Positions 1 through 6,824 of a DNA stretch of 9,439 bases are shown piece by piece. The translations under genes were made by a program, and so were the position numbers. This DNA comes from an uncultured Ruminococcus sp. (GTDB lineage Bacteria; Bacillota; Clostridia; Oscillospirales; Ruminococcaceae). How positions within the stretch are numbered: position 1 is the stretch's first letter; each line of letters starts with the position of its first letter. A model generated the notes under the pieces. The model was not told the DNA's origin. It saw only the letters and a program-made list of their open reading frames with translations, and did not search any database. The stretch is taken from NCBI GenBank assembly GCA_947177715.1, contig CAMWVM010000045.1, forward strand, positions 1 through 9,439. Direction: 5' to 3'.

Positions 1-75
1 TTTTTCATGATACGGCGCCCCCCGAGATCTACACTCGACTTGGCGTCGGCAGCGTCAGATGGGGATAAGAGACAG
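1..75 (+). other. Illumina/Nextera i5 adapter contamination
   Basis: Bases 6-34 match the P5 flow-cell primer with a few errors, 35-42 read TCGACTTG where an 8-base i5 index should sit, and 43-75 match the Nextera Tn5 read-1 adapter ending in the mosaic end (ATAAGAGACAG at 65-75) with T-to-G errors. The index is one base from TCGACTAG, which I recall as Nextera XT S513. This is synthetic sequence left on the contig end, not part of the organism. It also supplies a false ATG at 59 that is in frame with the following gene. Confidence 0.97.
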
Positions 76-841
76 GGCACGTCTCAATATTGATTTTATG
101 GAAGCATGTAAAGGTGTAAAGAAAACTGTTCGTCTTAACAGAATGGAACAGTGTCCGGATTGTCACGGTTCAGGTGCTCAGGCAGGTACTGCACCTAAAA
201 CTTGTCCAGACTGTGGCGGTACAGGATCTGTACGAATTACTCAAAGAACGCCGTTCGGAAATATTGCACAGACTGCAAGATGTAACAAGTGCGGAGGAAA
301 GGGAAAGATTATAGATTCACCATGTAAATCATGTTCCGGAAAAGGTATGATCAAAAAGGCGACCACAAAAGAGATTGAAATTCCTGCTGGTATTGATGAT
401 GGTCAGACATTGAGGGTTTCCGGCGGAGGACATTGTGGCTTTAATGGCGGTTCTAACGGGGATTTGCATATTCTTGTAAATGTTCGTCCCGATCCTATTT
501 TTGAAAGAAAAGGATTTGATATATGGACGGATATTCCTATTACTTATGGACAGGCGGTTCTCGGCAGTGAAATAGTTGTTCCGACTATTGATGGAAAGGT
601 CAAGTATAACATCCCTGAGGGCACACAGGCTGGAACAGTATTTAGACTTCGTGAAAAGGGTGTACAAAGACTTTATCAAAAGAGCAGAGGAGATCATTAT
701 GTTCGGGTAGGCATTGAAGTTCCAAAGAATTTAACAAAGGAACAAAAAGATCTTATCGGTAAATTTGATGAATCCTTAGGTGAAAAGAATTATCAAAAGC
801 GTCAGACTTTCTTTGAAAAACTGAAAGAAAAATTTAAATAA
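76..841 (+). CDS. dnaJ: Chaperone DnaJ, 5'-truncated (zinc-finger and C-terminal domains)
   Basis: Hsp40 co-chaperone that delivers unfolded proteins to DnaK and stimulates its ATPase, in the cytoplasm. The contig end removes the J domain and the Gly/Phe linker. The visible part starts just before the zinc-binding region, with the typical ARLNIDFMEACKGVKK stretch. It keeps all four CxxCxGxG zinc motifs (CPDCHGSG, CPDCGGTG, CNKCGGKG, CKSCSGKG, starting near 152, 203, 281 and 323). The substrate-binding beta domains follow (IEIPAGIDDGQTLRVSGGG, DLHILVNVRPDPIFERKG, ITYGQAVLG, IPEGTQAGTVFRLREKGV), then a short C-terminal tail. The first full genomic codon is at 77; any start at 59 lies in adapter. 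All four zinc motifs make this DnaJ proper rather than CbpA. Upstream genes (often grpE and dnaK) are not visible. A hairpin terminator follows directly. Confidence 0.96.
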
Positions 842-846
842 AACAC

Positions 847-879
847 AATCCGATTTGGTTGATACCAAGTCGGATTTTT
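847..879 (+). terminator. Rho-independent terminator after dnaJ
   Basis: A 13-bp stem (847-859 pairing with 864-876, one G-U pair) with a TGAT loop runs into a T tract at 875-879, starting six bases after the dnaJ stop codon. It separates dnaJ from the two-component operon. Confidence 0.93.
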
Positions 880-881
880 CA

Positions 882-910
882 TTGAATATATTGATTCTAT
901 ATGATATAAT
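882..910 (+). promoter_or_regulatory. Sigma-A-type promoter (P1) of the two-component operon
   Basis: A -35-like TTGAAT at 882-887, a 17-bp spacer and a perfect -10 TATAAT at 905-910, with an extended TG at 902-903. It sits between the dnaJ terminator and the regulator gene, with an expected start of transcription near 917. The -35 overlaps the end of the terminator region. Not tested; predicted by pattern only. Confidence 0.7.
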
Positions 911-913
911 GAC

Positions 914-946
914 TTTAAGGTTGTTTTAAGGTGAGATGATTAAAAT
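914..946 (+). promoter_or_regulatory. Candidate response-regulator box with a second -10 (P2)
   Basis: TTTAAGGT occurs twice, at 914-921 and 925-932, exactly 11 bp apart, the spacing expected for an OmpR/PhoB-type dimer on direct repeats. Ten bases after the second TTTAAG core is TAAAAT (941-946), a -10-like hexamer with no -35 box other than the repeats. The same arrangement precedes the VTC operon. I infer autoregulation: P2 activated by the regulator, or P1 modulated by it, since the repeats overlap the P1 start. Confidence 0.5.
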
Positions 947-971
947 AGAATTAAGTTAGGAGGGATTTTGC

Positions 972-1649
972 ATGAGAATTTTACTTGCTGAAGATGAGCG
1001 TGAGCTTTCTAATGCTCTTTCTGCTGTTCTAAAGCATAATAATTATTCTGTTGACGTAGTTTATAATGGCAGAGAAGCATATGAATACGGCATTACTGAG
1101 AATTATGATTGTATAATCCTTGATATAATGATGCCTGTTATGGATGGTATAGAAGCGTTAAAAATAATGAGAGAAAAAGGGTGTCAAACACCTGTGCTTT
1201 TGCTGACTGCAAAATCTGAAGTGTGCGACAGAATTACGGGGCTTGACTCAGGTGCTGATGATTATCTCACAAAACCATTTGCTATGGGAGAATTACTTGC
1301 ACGGTTAAGAGCAATAACACGGCGGAAGCCCAATATTGCTTCTGATTTGCTAAGAGCCGGAAATATCACTCTTAACCGAGAAAGCTTTGAGTTAAAAGGA
1401 GAAAATGGTTCATTCAGACTGGCAAATCGAGAATATCAGATGATGGAAATGCTTATGTCGAATCCCAATGTGCTAATTTCAACAGAAAAGTTTATGGACA
1501 GAATATGGGGATATGATTCGGACGCTGAGATAAATGTCGTTTGGGTTTATATTTCATATTTGAGAAAAAAGCTTGCTGCACTTAATGCAGATGTACGGAT
1601 AAAGGCGGTAAGAGGTGCAGGGTACACCTTGGAGGAAATATATGATTAA
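972..1649 (+). CDS. OmpR/PhoB-family response regulator
   Basis: DNA-binding output half of a two-component system. The receiver domain (residues 1 to about 115) has the acidic pocket E7-D8, the phospho-acceptor D51 (in ILDIMMPVMDG), the switch T79 (LLLTAKS) and K101 (YLTKPF). After a short linker comes a winged-helix DNA-binding domain (about 126-222), with the typical LANREYQMMEML helix, VWVYISYLRKKL recognition helix and RGAGYTL wing. At 225 residues it is full length. The start is set by an AGGAGGG ribosome binding site at 958-964, seven bases before ATG. Its last 8 bases overlap the start of the kinase gene, so the two are co-translated partners. Likely targets, by inference, are the 11-bp direct repeats before this gene and before 3035. 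Orthology to a named regulator cannot be assigned. Confidence 0.96.
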   Translation: MRILLAEDERELSNALSAVLKHNNYSVDVVYNGREAYEYGITENYDCIILDIMMPVMDGIEALKIMREKGCQTPVLLLTAKSEVCDRITGLDSGADDYLTKPFAMGELLARLRAITRRKPNIASDLLRAGNITLNRESFELKGENGSFRLANREYQMMEMLMSNPNVLISTEKFMDRIWGYDSDAEINVVWVYISYLRKKLAALNADVRIKAVRGAGYTLEEIYD

Positions 1650-2913
1650 AAAGTTCAGACGGAAGTTTATACTTATCACTCTTATAACCCTGGTTGTTGT
1701 TGAAATAATTATTATCGGTACAATAAACGCAATTAATTTTCATCAGATAAATAAGGAAACTGATGATCTGATTAATATACTGGTTGATAACAATGGAAAA
1801 TTTCCCGAACCTAAAGAAATAAAAAAAGATAAGCATCAAGAAAATGAGTTTTTAAGCAATCAAAATGGAAACATTCCAGATATGCCCATGTTTGAAAAAG
1901 GTTTTAATGCTGAAACACGATATGTAACAAGGTATTTTGTAGTAGAGGCTAATAGCAGTAATGTTATAGGAAAAATTGATACTGGTCATATTGCTGCAAT
2001 AGATTCAGATACTGCAAGGGTTTACGGACAGGAAATTCTTGAAAGCGGAAAGAAGAAAGGATATTTTGGCAATTACCGATATCTTGTCAAAAATAATAAT
2101 GGGAATAAGCTTATTGTTTTTGTGGATTGTAGTATGCAGCTGGATACAAAATATCGTTTTCTGGCTATATCTTGTTTTATTGCGATAGGAGCATTTGCAA
2201 TATTCAGTATTGTGCTTTTAATTATTTCAAAGCGTGCAGTTAGACCATATATTGAAGCTATGGAGAAACAGAGCAGATTTATTACTGATGCGGGACATGA
2301 AATTAAAACACCGCTGGCTATTATATCAGCTAATAATGAAGTAATTGAAATGATAAATGGCAAAAGCGAATGGTCAGACAGCATTAAAAATCAGGTCAAA
2401 AGGTTATCTGATTTAGTTAAACAGCTTATCACTCTTGCAAAAATGGATGAAGAAATAAAACCTATATTTTCTGAATTCAATTTGAGCGATGCAGTATATG
2501 ATGTTTCTGCATCATTTGTGACGTTAGCACAGACAAAAGAAAAAACAGCAGTGATGGATATTGATGATGGTTTGATATACAGCGGTGATGAGGGTGCTAT
2601 AAGACAGCTTGTGTCTGTACTTTTGGATAATGCAGTTAAATATACTGATAAAGGAGGCACTATCAATGTATCGCTGAAAAGAGTATCTAAGGCATATAAA
2701 ATCAGAGTTTTTAATGAATGTAGGGTTTTGCCTAAAGATGATTTGAATATGCTGTTTGACAGATTTTATCGTTCTGATCCTTCGAGGTCAAGGGAAACCG
2801 GCGGTTATGGAATCGGTCTTTCCATAGCCAAATCCATAGTTGATTTGCATAAAGGAAAAATCAATGCAGTTAATGAGGAGAATGGTATTGCATTTGAAGT
2901 TTTATTAAAATAA
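1642..2913 (+). CDS. Membrane sensor histidine kinase
   Basis: Sensor partner of the preceding regulator, 423 residues. A basic start (MIKKFRRKF) leads into TM1 (about 10-32). An extracellular sensor region of about 140 residues follows, with no domain I recognise, then TM2 (about 172-196). The H box FITDAGHEIKTPL (213-225, phospho-site H219) comes only about 20 residues after TM2, so there is no HAMP domain. The ATPase domain has an N box LLDNAVKYT (327-335), an F box LFDRFYR (371-377) and a G2 box GGYGIGLSIAK (387-397). The G1 box is degenerate: NECRVL (358-363) stands where DxGxGI is usual. I chose ATG at 1642 because GGAGG at 1631-1635 is well placed; an in-frame ATG at 1615 lacks this and would extend the overlap. 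A terminator follows. Confidence 0.95.
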   Translation: MIKKFRRKFILITLITLVVVEIIIIGTINAINFHQINKETDDLINILVDNNGKFPEPKEIKKDKHQENEFLSNQNGNIPDMPMFEKGFNAETRYVTRYFVVEANSSNVIGKIDTGHIAAIDSDTARVYGQEILESGKKKGYFGNYRYLVKNNNGNKLIVFVDCSMQLDTKYRFLAISCFIAIGAFAIFSIVLLIISKRAVRPYIEAMEKQSRFITDAGHEIKTPLAIISANNEVIEMINGKSEWSDSIKNQVKRLSDLVKQLITLAKMDEEIKPIFSEFNLSDAVYDVSASFVTLAQTKEKTAVMDIDDGLIYSGDEGAIRQLVSVLLDNAVKYTDKGGTINVSLKRVSKAYKIRVFNECRVLPKDDLNMLFDRFYRSDPSRSRETGGYGIGLSIAKSIVDLHKGKINAVNEENGIAFEVLLK

Positions 2914-2917
2914 TATC

Positions 2918-2960
2918 AAGCGAGTAAGTGTTAGATTCCCAATAACATTTCTCGCTTTTT
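2918..2960 (+). terminator. Rho-independent terminator after the histidine kinase
   Basis: AAGCGAG (2918-2924) pairs with CTCGCTT (2951-2957). Inside it AAGTGTTA pairs with TAACATTT (one G-U), and a T tract ends at 2960. It marks the end of the two-component operon, so the VTC operon needs its own promoter. Confidence 0.88.
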
Positions 2961-2969
2961 ATTTTTAAA

Positions 2970-3002
2970 TTTAAAGTAAAATTTAAGTAAAGGTTTTATA
3001 AT
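2970..3002 (+). promoter_or_regulatory. Promoter of the VTC operon with tandem 11-bp regulator repeats
   Basis: Two adjacent 11-bp units (2970-2980 and 2981-2991) agree at 9 of 11 positions and share AAGTAAA, with a TTTAAG core in the second. A perfect -10 TATAAT follows at 2997-3002. There is no TTGACA-like -35; the repeats occupy that place, as in promoters that need an OmpR/PhoB-type activator. The core and spacing match the repeats at 914-932 in front of the regulator gene. Control by that regulator is an inference. Confidence 0.6.
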
Positions 3003-3034
3003 TAAATCAGAACAAAGAAAGGGAGGTTAAATCG

Positions 3035-3760
3035 ATGGCATTTCATGACGTATTTCAGAGGTTTGAAAAGAAATACATCATAACCGAAGAAAAATATTAT
3101 ATATTGATGAAGATGCTTATCAATCATGTTGTTCCTGATAAATACGGCAGGAGTACGATTTGTAATATTTATTATGATACTCCAGACTACAGACTCATTA
3201 GAAAGTCATTAGAAAAGCCGATTTACAAAGAAAAGTTAAGGGTAAGAAGCTATGGAATTCCTGAAGGGAATAGTACTGTTTTTGTTGAGTTGAAGAAAAA
3301 ATATAAGGGAATTGTCTATAAAAGACGTTCAGATATGACCCTTGATCAGTCGAAAGCTTTTTTTAAGGATAACTTTTCAACGGAGAAGCATGTTCAAATA
3401 GAAAACGAACTTAGATATTTTTTTAGTTATTATCCTCAGATTGCTCCAGCTATGTTTATTTCGTATGAACGGGATGCATTTTATGGAATCACAGATAAAA
3501 ACCTGCGAATTACATTTGATAGAAAAATAACTTACCGTGAGAATGAGTTGGAACTTGATAAGGGCGTATGGGGAAAAGAGCTGTTAAGACCAGATCAGTT
3601 TTTAATGGAAATAAAAGTTCCCGGAGCTTTTCCATTATGGTTGTCCAATATGCTGACCGAACTTGACATTTATCCGTCATCATTTTCAAAATACGGCAAA
3701 GCCTATTTGCAAACAAAAGAAATTAAATCAAAGAAAGATAAGGTGAATAATTGTGCTTAA
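3035..3760 (+). CDS. VTC-domain protein (polyphosphate-polymerase-like, triphosphate tunnel fold)
   Basis: A 241-residue cytoplasmic protein resembling the VTC domain of yeast Vtc4, which polymerises ATP gamma-phosphate into polyphosphate in a triphosphate-tunnel fold. Visible family features in order: RFEKKY (9-14), NIYYDTPDY (44-52), YKEKLRVRSYG (64-74), VFVELKKKYKG then YKRR (82-98), ISYERDAF (142-149), LRITFDRKI (157-165), LMEIKVPG (190-197) and SFSKYGKAY (216-224). The alternating Arg/Lys strands and E192 fit the basic tunnel and metal site known in Vtc4, but I mapped them by eye. There is no SPX domain and no membrane segment. GGGAGG at 3021-3026 lies eight bases before ATG. It overlaps the DUF4956 gene by 8 bases, so the two probably work together. 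The true product (polyphosphate or another polymer) is unproven. Confidence 0.88.
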   Translation: MAFHDVFQRFEKKYIITEEKYYILMKMLINHVVPDKYGRSTICNIYYDTPDYRLIRKSLEKPIYKEKLRVRSYGIPEGNSTVFVELKKKYKGIVYKRRSDMTLDQSKAFFKDNFSTEKHVQIENELRYFFSYYPQIAPAMFISYERDAFYGITDKNLRITFDRKITYRENELELDKGVWGKELLRPDQFLMEIKVPGAFPLWLSNMLTELDIYPSSFSKYGKAYLQTKEIKSKKDKVNNCA

Positions 3761-4427
3761 TTTATTTTCAGATACAAACACTTCTTCAATTACGATAACA
3801 GATTTTCTTATATGTACAGCTGTTTCGTTGGTACTGGGCTTTATAATTGCATGCGTATTTAAACATAAAAGCAATGCATCTAAAAGCTTTGTGATTACTC
3901 TTGCATTGCTTCCTGCAATAGTGCAAATGGTAATAATGCTGGTTAACGGAAATCTTGGAACGGGTGTTGCAGTTATGGGAGCATTCAGTTTGATTAGATT
4001 TCGTTCAGTTCCTGGTGCTGCAAGAGATATATGCAGCATTTTCCTTGCAATGGCTACGGGTATTGCAACAGGAACAGGTAATATTATGATTGCGGTGATT
4101 TTTACATTTATTTTGTGCGGTGTGAATCTTTTTTACTCATATATTTCTTTTGGTGAAAACAAAAGAGATGAAAAAGAATTAAAGATTACGATTCCAGAAA
4201 GTCTTGATTATTCGGATGTATTTGATGATATATTTGAAAAATATACATCAAAATGCAAACTTACAAGTGTTAAGACTTCAAATATGGGAAGTCTGTATAA
4301 GCTAAGTTACGATATAATACTAAAAAATCAGTCAGAAGAAAAGCAAATGATTGATGAAATCAGATGCAGGAATGGAAATCTTGAAATAAGCTGTGGCAGA
4401 CCTGTATTGAATTTTGAACAGCTTTAA
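3753..4427 (+). CDS. DUF4956 family membrane protein
   Basis: A 224-residue inner-membrane protein. Hydrophobic segments lie at about 17-36, 46-65, 94-108 and 110-132, giving three or four membrane passes. A charged, highly characteristic motif, MGAFSLIRFRSVPGAARDI (75-93), sits between the second and third and may form a re-entrant or cytoplasmic loop. Residues from about 135 to 224 are soluble and probably cytoplasmic. The start is GTG, preceded by AAGGTG at 3740-3745, and its first 8 bases overlap the end of the VTC gene, a sign of translational coupling. From memory, DUF4956 genes recur next to VTC-domain genes in bacteria, so a membrane partner for the tunnel enzyme, like the small Vtc1 subunit in yeast, is a reasonable guess. 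No biochemical function is established that I know of. Confidence 0.85.
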   Translation: MLNLFSDTNTSSITITDFLICTAVSLVLGFIIACVFKHKSNASKSFVITLALLPAIVQMVIMLVNGNLGTGVAVMGAFSLIRFRSVPGAARDICSIFLAMATGIATGTGNIMIAVIFTFILCGVNLFYSYISFGENKRDEKELKITIPESLDYSDVFDDIFEKYTSKCKLTSVKTSNMGSLYKLSYDIILKNQSEEKQMIDEIRCRNGNLEISCGRPVLNFEQL

Positions 4428-4439
4428 CAGGGAGGAATT

Positions 4440-6332
4440 ATGAATATGGATATAAAAAAGAAGCTTGCTCTTTTTGCTGCATTGGTTTTAGCCTTATGTT
4501 CAGTTGTAGGATGCGAAAAGACCCAGAAGGACGGTGATTTATCAACTGTAGCTTCAGAGATTGAAGCAGAAGACATAGATGTAGGATATGAAGAAAGCAA
4601 TGCTGTTAATATAAGATTAAACGGAACATCGGCAGAAATAACAGGCAGCGGTGCAACAGAAAAAGATGGTATTATTACAATTACAGCAGCAGGTACTTAT
4701 GTGTTAGCAGGTGATATGACAAACGGCAGAGTTGTTGTGGATACGGACAAAAATTCAAAAGTTAAGCTTGTGTTAAATAACGCAAATATAACCTGTTCAG
4801 ATAATGCTCCCATTTTTGTTCAGAAAGCTGACAAGGTTTTTATAACTCTTGAAGACGGAACTGAGAATAGCCTTGCTGATGGAGAGAGCTATAACCTTGG
4901 AGAAGATGATTCAAATGTTGACGGCGTAATTTTCTCTCGCTCGGATTTGACTTTTAACGGTTTGGGTAAGCTCTCAATAAAAGCAAATTATAAGCACGGA
5001 ATTGTATGCAAAGATGATTTGATTATTACAGGAGGGGAATATACAGTTACTTCTGCATCTGGAGGAATATACGGTAAGGACAGTATTCAAATCAGTCAAG
5101 GCACATTTGATATCAATGCAGGCTCAAATGCAGTTAAATCCAGCAATACTGAAGAAAGCGGCAAGGGAACAATTAAAATTACAGGCGGTATCTTTAATTT
5201 GACCGCAGGCAATGATGGAATTGAAGCTGCTGGAATTTTAGAGGTTGAAGACGGTGAATTCAATATAACTACTGGTGGCGGAAGCGAAAATGCCAGCATG
5301 ACTTCTAATGGCCAACCTAATGAAAATTGGGGGAACTGGGGCGGAAATATGCAGGATATGCAGCCGCCAAACGGAGATATGGGAAAACCTGATGGAAAAC
5401 CAAATGATGATATGATGTTTCAGTCAACAGCAAATAATATATCTGACACTCAAGCAGAAGCTGATTCAACAAGCGATTCTGCAAAAGCTTTAAAAGCTGA
5501 ACAGCAGATTAATATTAAAGGCGGAACATTCAATATTAATTCATCAGATGATTCTATTCATTGTAATGGAGATATTGTTTTTGCAGGCGGAAACTTAACA
5601 CTTTCATCAGGTGATGACGGAGTACATGCTGATGGGAATTTAACCATAACAGACGGAACAATTAACGTGGAAAAGAGTTATGAAGGACTCGAGGGTGTAA
5701 CTGTTACAATTCAAGGTGGAGATATAAAAGTAAATTCCTCTGACGATGGCATTAATGCAGCAGGCGGTTCTGATACAGGGTCTGCTGATAGAATGGGTAT
5801 GGATAGATTCAACAGTAATATTTCTGATTATCTGCTCACTATATCAGGAGGGAAAACTGTTATAAATGCTTCAGGCGACGGTGTAGATTCAAATGGCAAC
5901 TTTGTTATGGAGGGCGGCGAGCTGTACGTAAGCGGTCCTACTGATAATGGCAACGGAGCTATAGATTACGGTGATGGCGCTTCGGCATGGATTACTGGAG
6001 GAACCATAGTAGCATGCGGTTCATTAGGAATGGCAGAGGGATTTGGAGAAGAAAATTCCACACAGTATTCTGTTCTTCACAATTTAAACTCTACTGTTTC
6101 AGGCGGAACAGAGGTTAAGATTACTGATTCAAAAGGCAATACGGTCATAAGCTATACTCCTGAAAAAGATTTTCAATCTGTAGTGTTTAGCTGTGAAAAT
6201 CTTGAAGAGGGAACTTATACTATATCAGCAGGAGATATTTCCGAGGAAATAACCATTAGTTCTATTGTTACATCAAACGGTTCATTTGGTGGAATGGGCG
6301 GCGGCAGACCTTTCGGCAGAGGCGGAATGTAG
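4440..6332 (+). CDS. Secreted beta-helix lipoprotein, Cthe_2159-like carbohydrate-binding family
   Basis: A 630-residue surface lipoprotein. The signal peptide (KKK, then a hydrophobic stretch 9-23) ends in a lipobox SVVGC with acylated Cys25. A beta-rich region follows (about 55-200), then repeated right-handed beta-helix turns of the pattern GxFxIxxxxDGIxAxG near 221, 250, 272, 362, 384, 406, 427 and 471. Many turns carry SSDD, SGDD or ASGDG, plausible calcium ligands. A low-complexity Asn/Gly/Met/Pro-rich stretch (about 281-350) interrupts the helix, and the tail is glycine-rich (GGMGGGRPFGRGGM). The family prototype, Cthe_2159 of Clostridium thermocellum, was reported to bind cellulose and pectin-like polymers. 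AGGGAGG (4429-4435) lies only 4 bases before the first ATG and 10 before an in-frame ATG at 4446, so either start is possible. It is the last gene of the VTC operon, 12 bases after DUF4956. Confidence 0.87.
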   Translation: MNMDIKKKLALFAALVLALCSVVGCEKTQKDGDLSTVASEIEAEDIDVGYEESNAVNIRLNGTSAEITGSGATEKDGIITITAAGTYVLAGDMTNGRVVVDTDKNSKVKLVLNNANITCSDNAPIFVQKADKVFITLEDGTENSLADGESYNLGEDDSNVDGVIFSRSDLTFNGLGKLSIKANYKHGIVCKDDLIITGGEYTVTSASGGIYGKDSIQISQGTFDINAGSNAVKSSNTEESGKGTIKITGGIFNLTAGNDGIEAAGILEVEDGEFNITTGGGSENASMTSNGQPNENWGNWGGNMQDMQPPNGDMGKPDGKPNDDMMFQSTANNISDTQAEADSTSDSAKALKAEQQINIKGGTFNINSSDDSIHCNGDIVFAGGNLTLSSGDDGVHADGNLTITDGTINVEKSYEGLEGVTVTIQGGDIKVNSSDDGINAAGGSDTGSADRMGMDRFNSNISDYLLTISGGKTVINASGDGVDSNGNFVMEGGELYVSGPTDNGNGAIDYGDGASAWITGGTIVACGSLGMAEGFGEENSTQYSVLHNLNSTVSGGTEVKITDSKGNTVISYTPEKDFQSVVFSCENLEEGTYTISAGDISEEITISSIVTSNGSFGGMGGGRPFGRGGM

Positions 6333-6335
6333 TGT

Positions 6336-6369
6336 TTTAAAGTATAAATTGCAGTTTTTTCTGTATAAT
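6336..6369 (+). promoter_or_regulatory. Possible promoter of the 143-residue helical protein gene
   Basis: A perfect -10 TATAAT at 6364-6369 lies 24 bases before the start codon. No good -35 is seen at 16-18 bp. A single TTTAAAGTA (6336-6344) sits about 28 bp upstream of the -10, at the same relative place as the first repeat of the VTC promoter, but the second repeat is not convincing. No terminator separates this gene from the lipoprotein, so read-through is also possible. Confidence 0.4.
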
Positions 6370-6392
6370 AAGAACAGAAAGGTTGTGATCTA

Positions 6393-6824
6393 ATGAACAA
6401 AAATACTATTTCATTGCTTAAAGCCTGTAATCAGGGATGCAAATATGCAACAAACAGTATGGAACAGCTTTATCCGCATATAAGAGATGATAAGTTCAAA
6501 CAGGTTATTGATGAATACAATGGAAAGCATATCAAGCTTGGTGATCAGTGTCATGAAATGCTAAATAAGTATGGAGCTGATGAAAAAGATCCCAAGCCGT
6601 TGGCGTCAGCTTTTTCTAAAATGAGTATTGATATGAAAATGCTAAATGATGACAGCACACAAAAGATTGCTGAAGTTATGTTTGACGGTTGTCATATGGG
6701 TATAAAATCTGTGGGTCAATATATGAATAAATATACTGACGCATCGCCTGAGAGTAGAAAGCTCGCAAAAGAGATTATTGATGTTGAACAGAATTATATG
6801 AAAGATTTATTAGGTTATATTTAG
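6393..6824 (+). CDS. Small all-helical protein, possibly ferritin-like
   Basis: A 143-residue soluble protein with no signal peptide or membrane segment. Its sequence suggests four or five amphipathic helices (about 4-27, 33-60, 71-86, 88-112 and 119-141) with acid and histidine residues in helix-like spacing (E24, H29, E41, H46, H54, E55, D98, H101, E132) and four cysteines (12, 16, 53, 100). That pattern fits a ferritin-like or DUF2383-like four-helix bundle, but I cannot confirm the family. The start ATG at 6393 has a weak GAAAGG site at 6375-6380, 12 bases upstream, a long spacing. Its promoter holds one copy of the TTTAAAG core, so it may belong to the same regulated set as the operon before it; this is weak. 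A bidirectional terminator follows. Confidence 0.8.
   Translation: MNKNTISLLKACNQGCKYATNSMEQLYPHIRDDKFKQVIDEYNGKHIKLGDQCHEMLNKYGADEKDPKPLASAFSKMSIDMKMLNDDSTQKIAEVMFDGCHMGIKSVGQYMNKYTDASPESRKLAKEIIDVEQNYMKDLLGYI

Noticed and set aside
329..697. Minus-strand 122-residue open frame
   Set aside because: Antisense shadow of dnaJ with no ribosome binding site or recognisable protein features.
3728..4039. Minus-strand 103-residue open frame
   Set aside because: Antisense shadow of the DUF4956 gene, whose overlap with the VTC gene and membrane pattern show the true strand.
5100..5900. Possible DNA-level repeat array or CRISPR in the lipoprotein gene
   Set aside because: The repetition is at the protein level (beta-helix turns of varying DNA sequence and spacing), not identical DNA repeats with spacers.
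6356..6379. Inverted TTTCTGT...ACAGAAA as a terminator after the lipoprotein gene
   Set aside because: The stem is short and AT-rich, the T run precedes rather than follows it, and the loop holds a perfect TATAAT better explained as a promoter.
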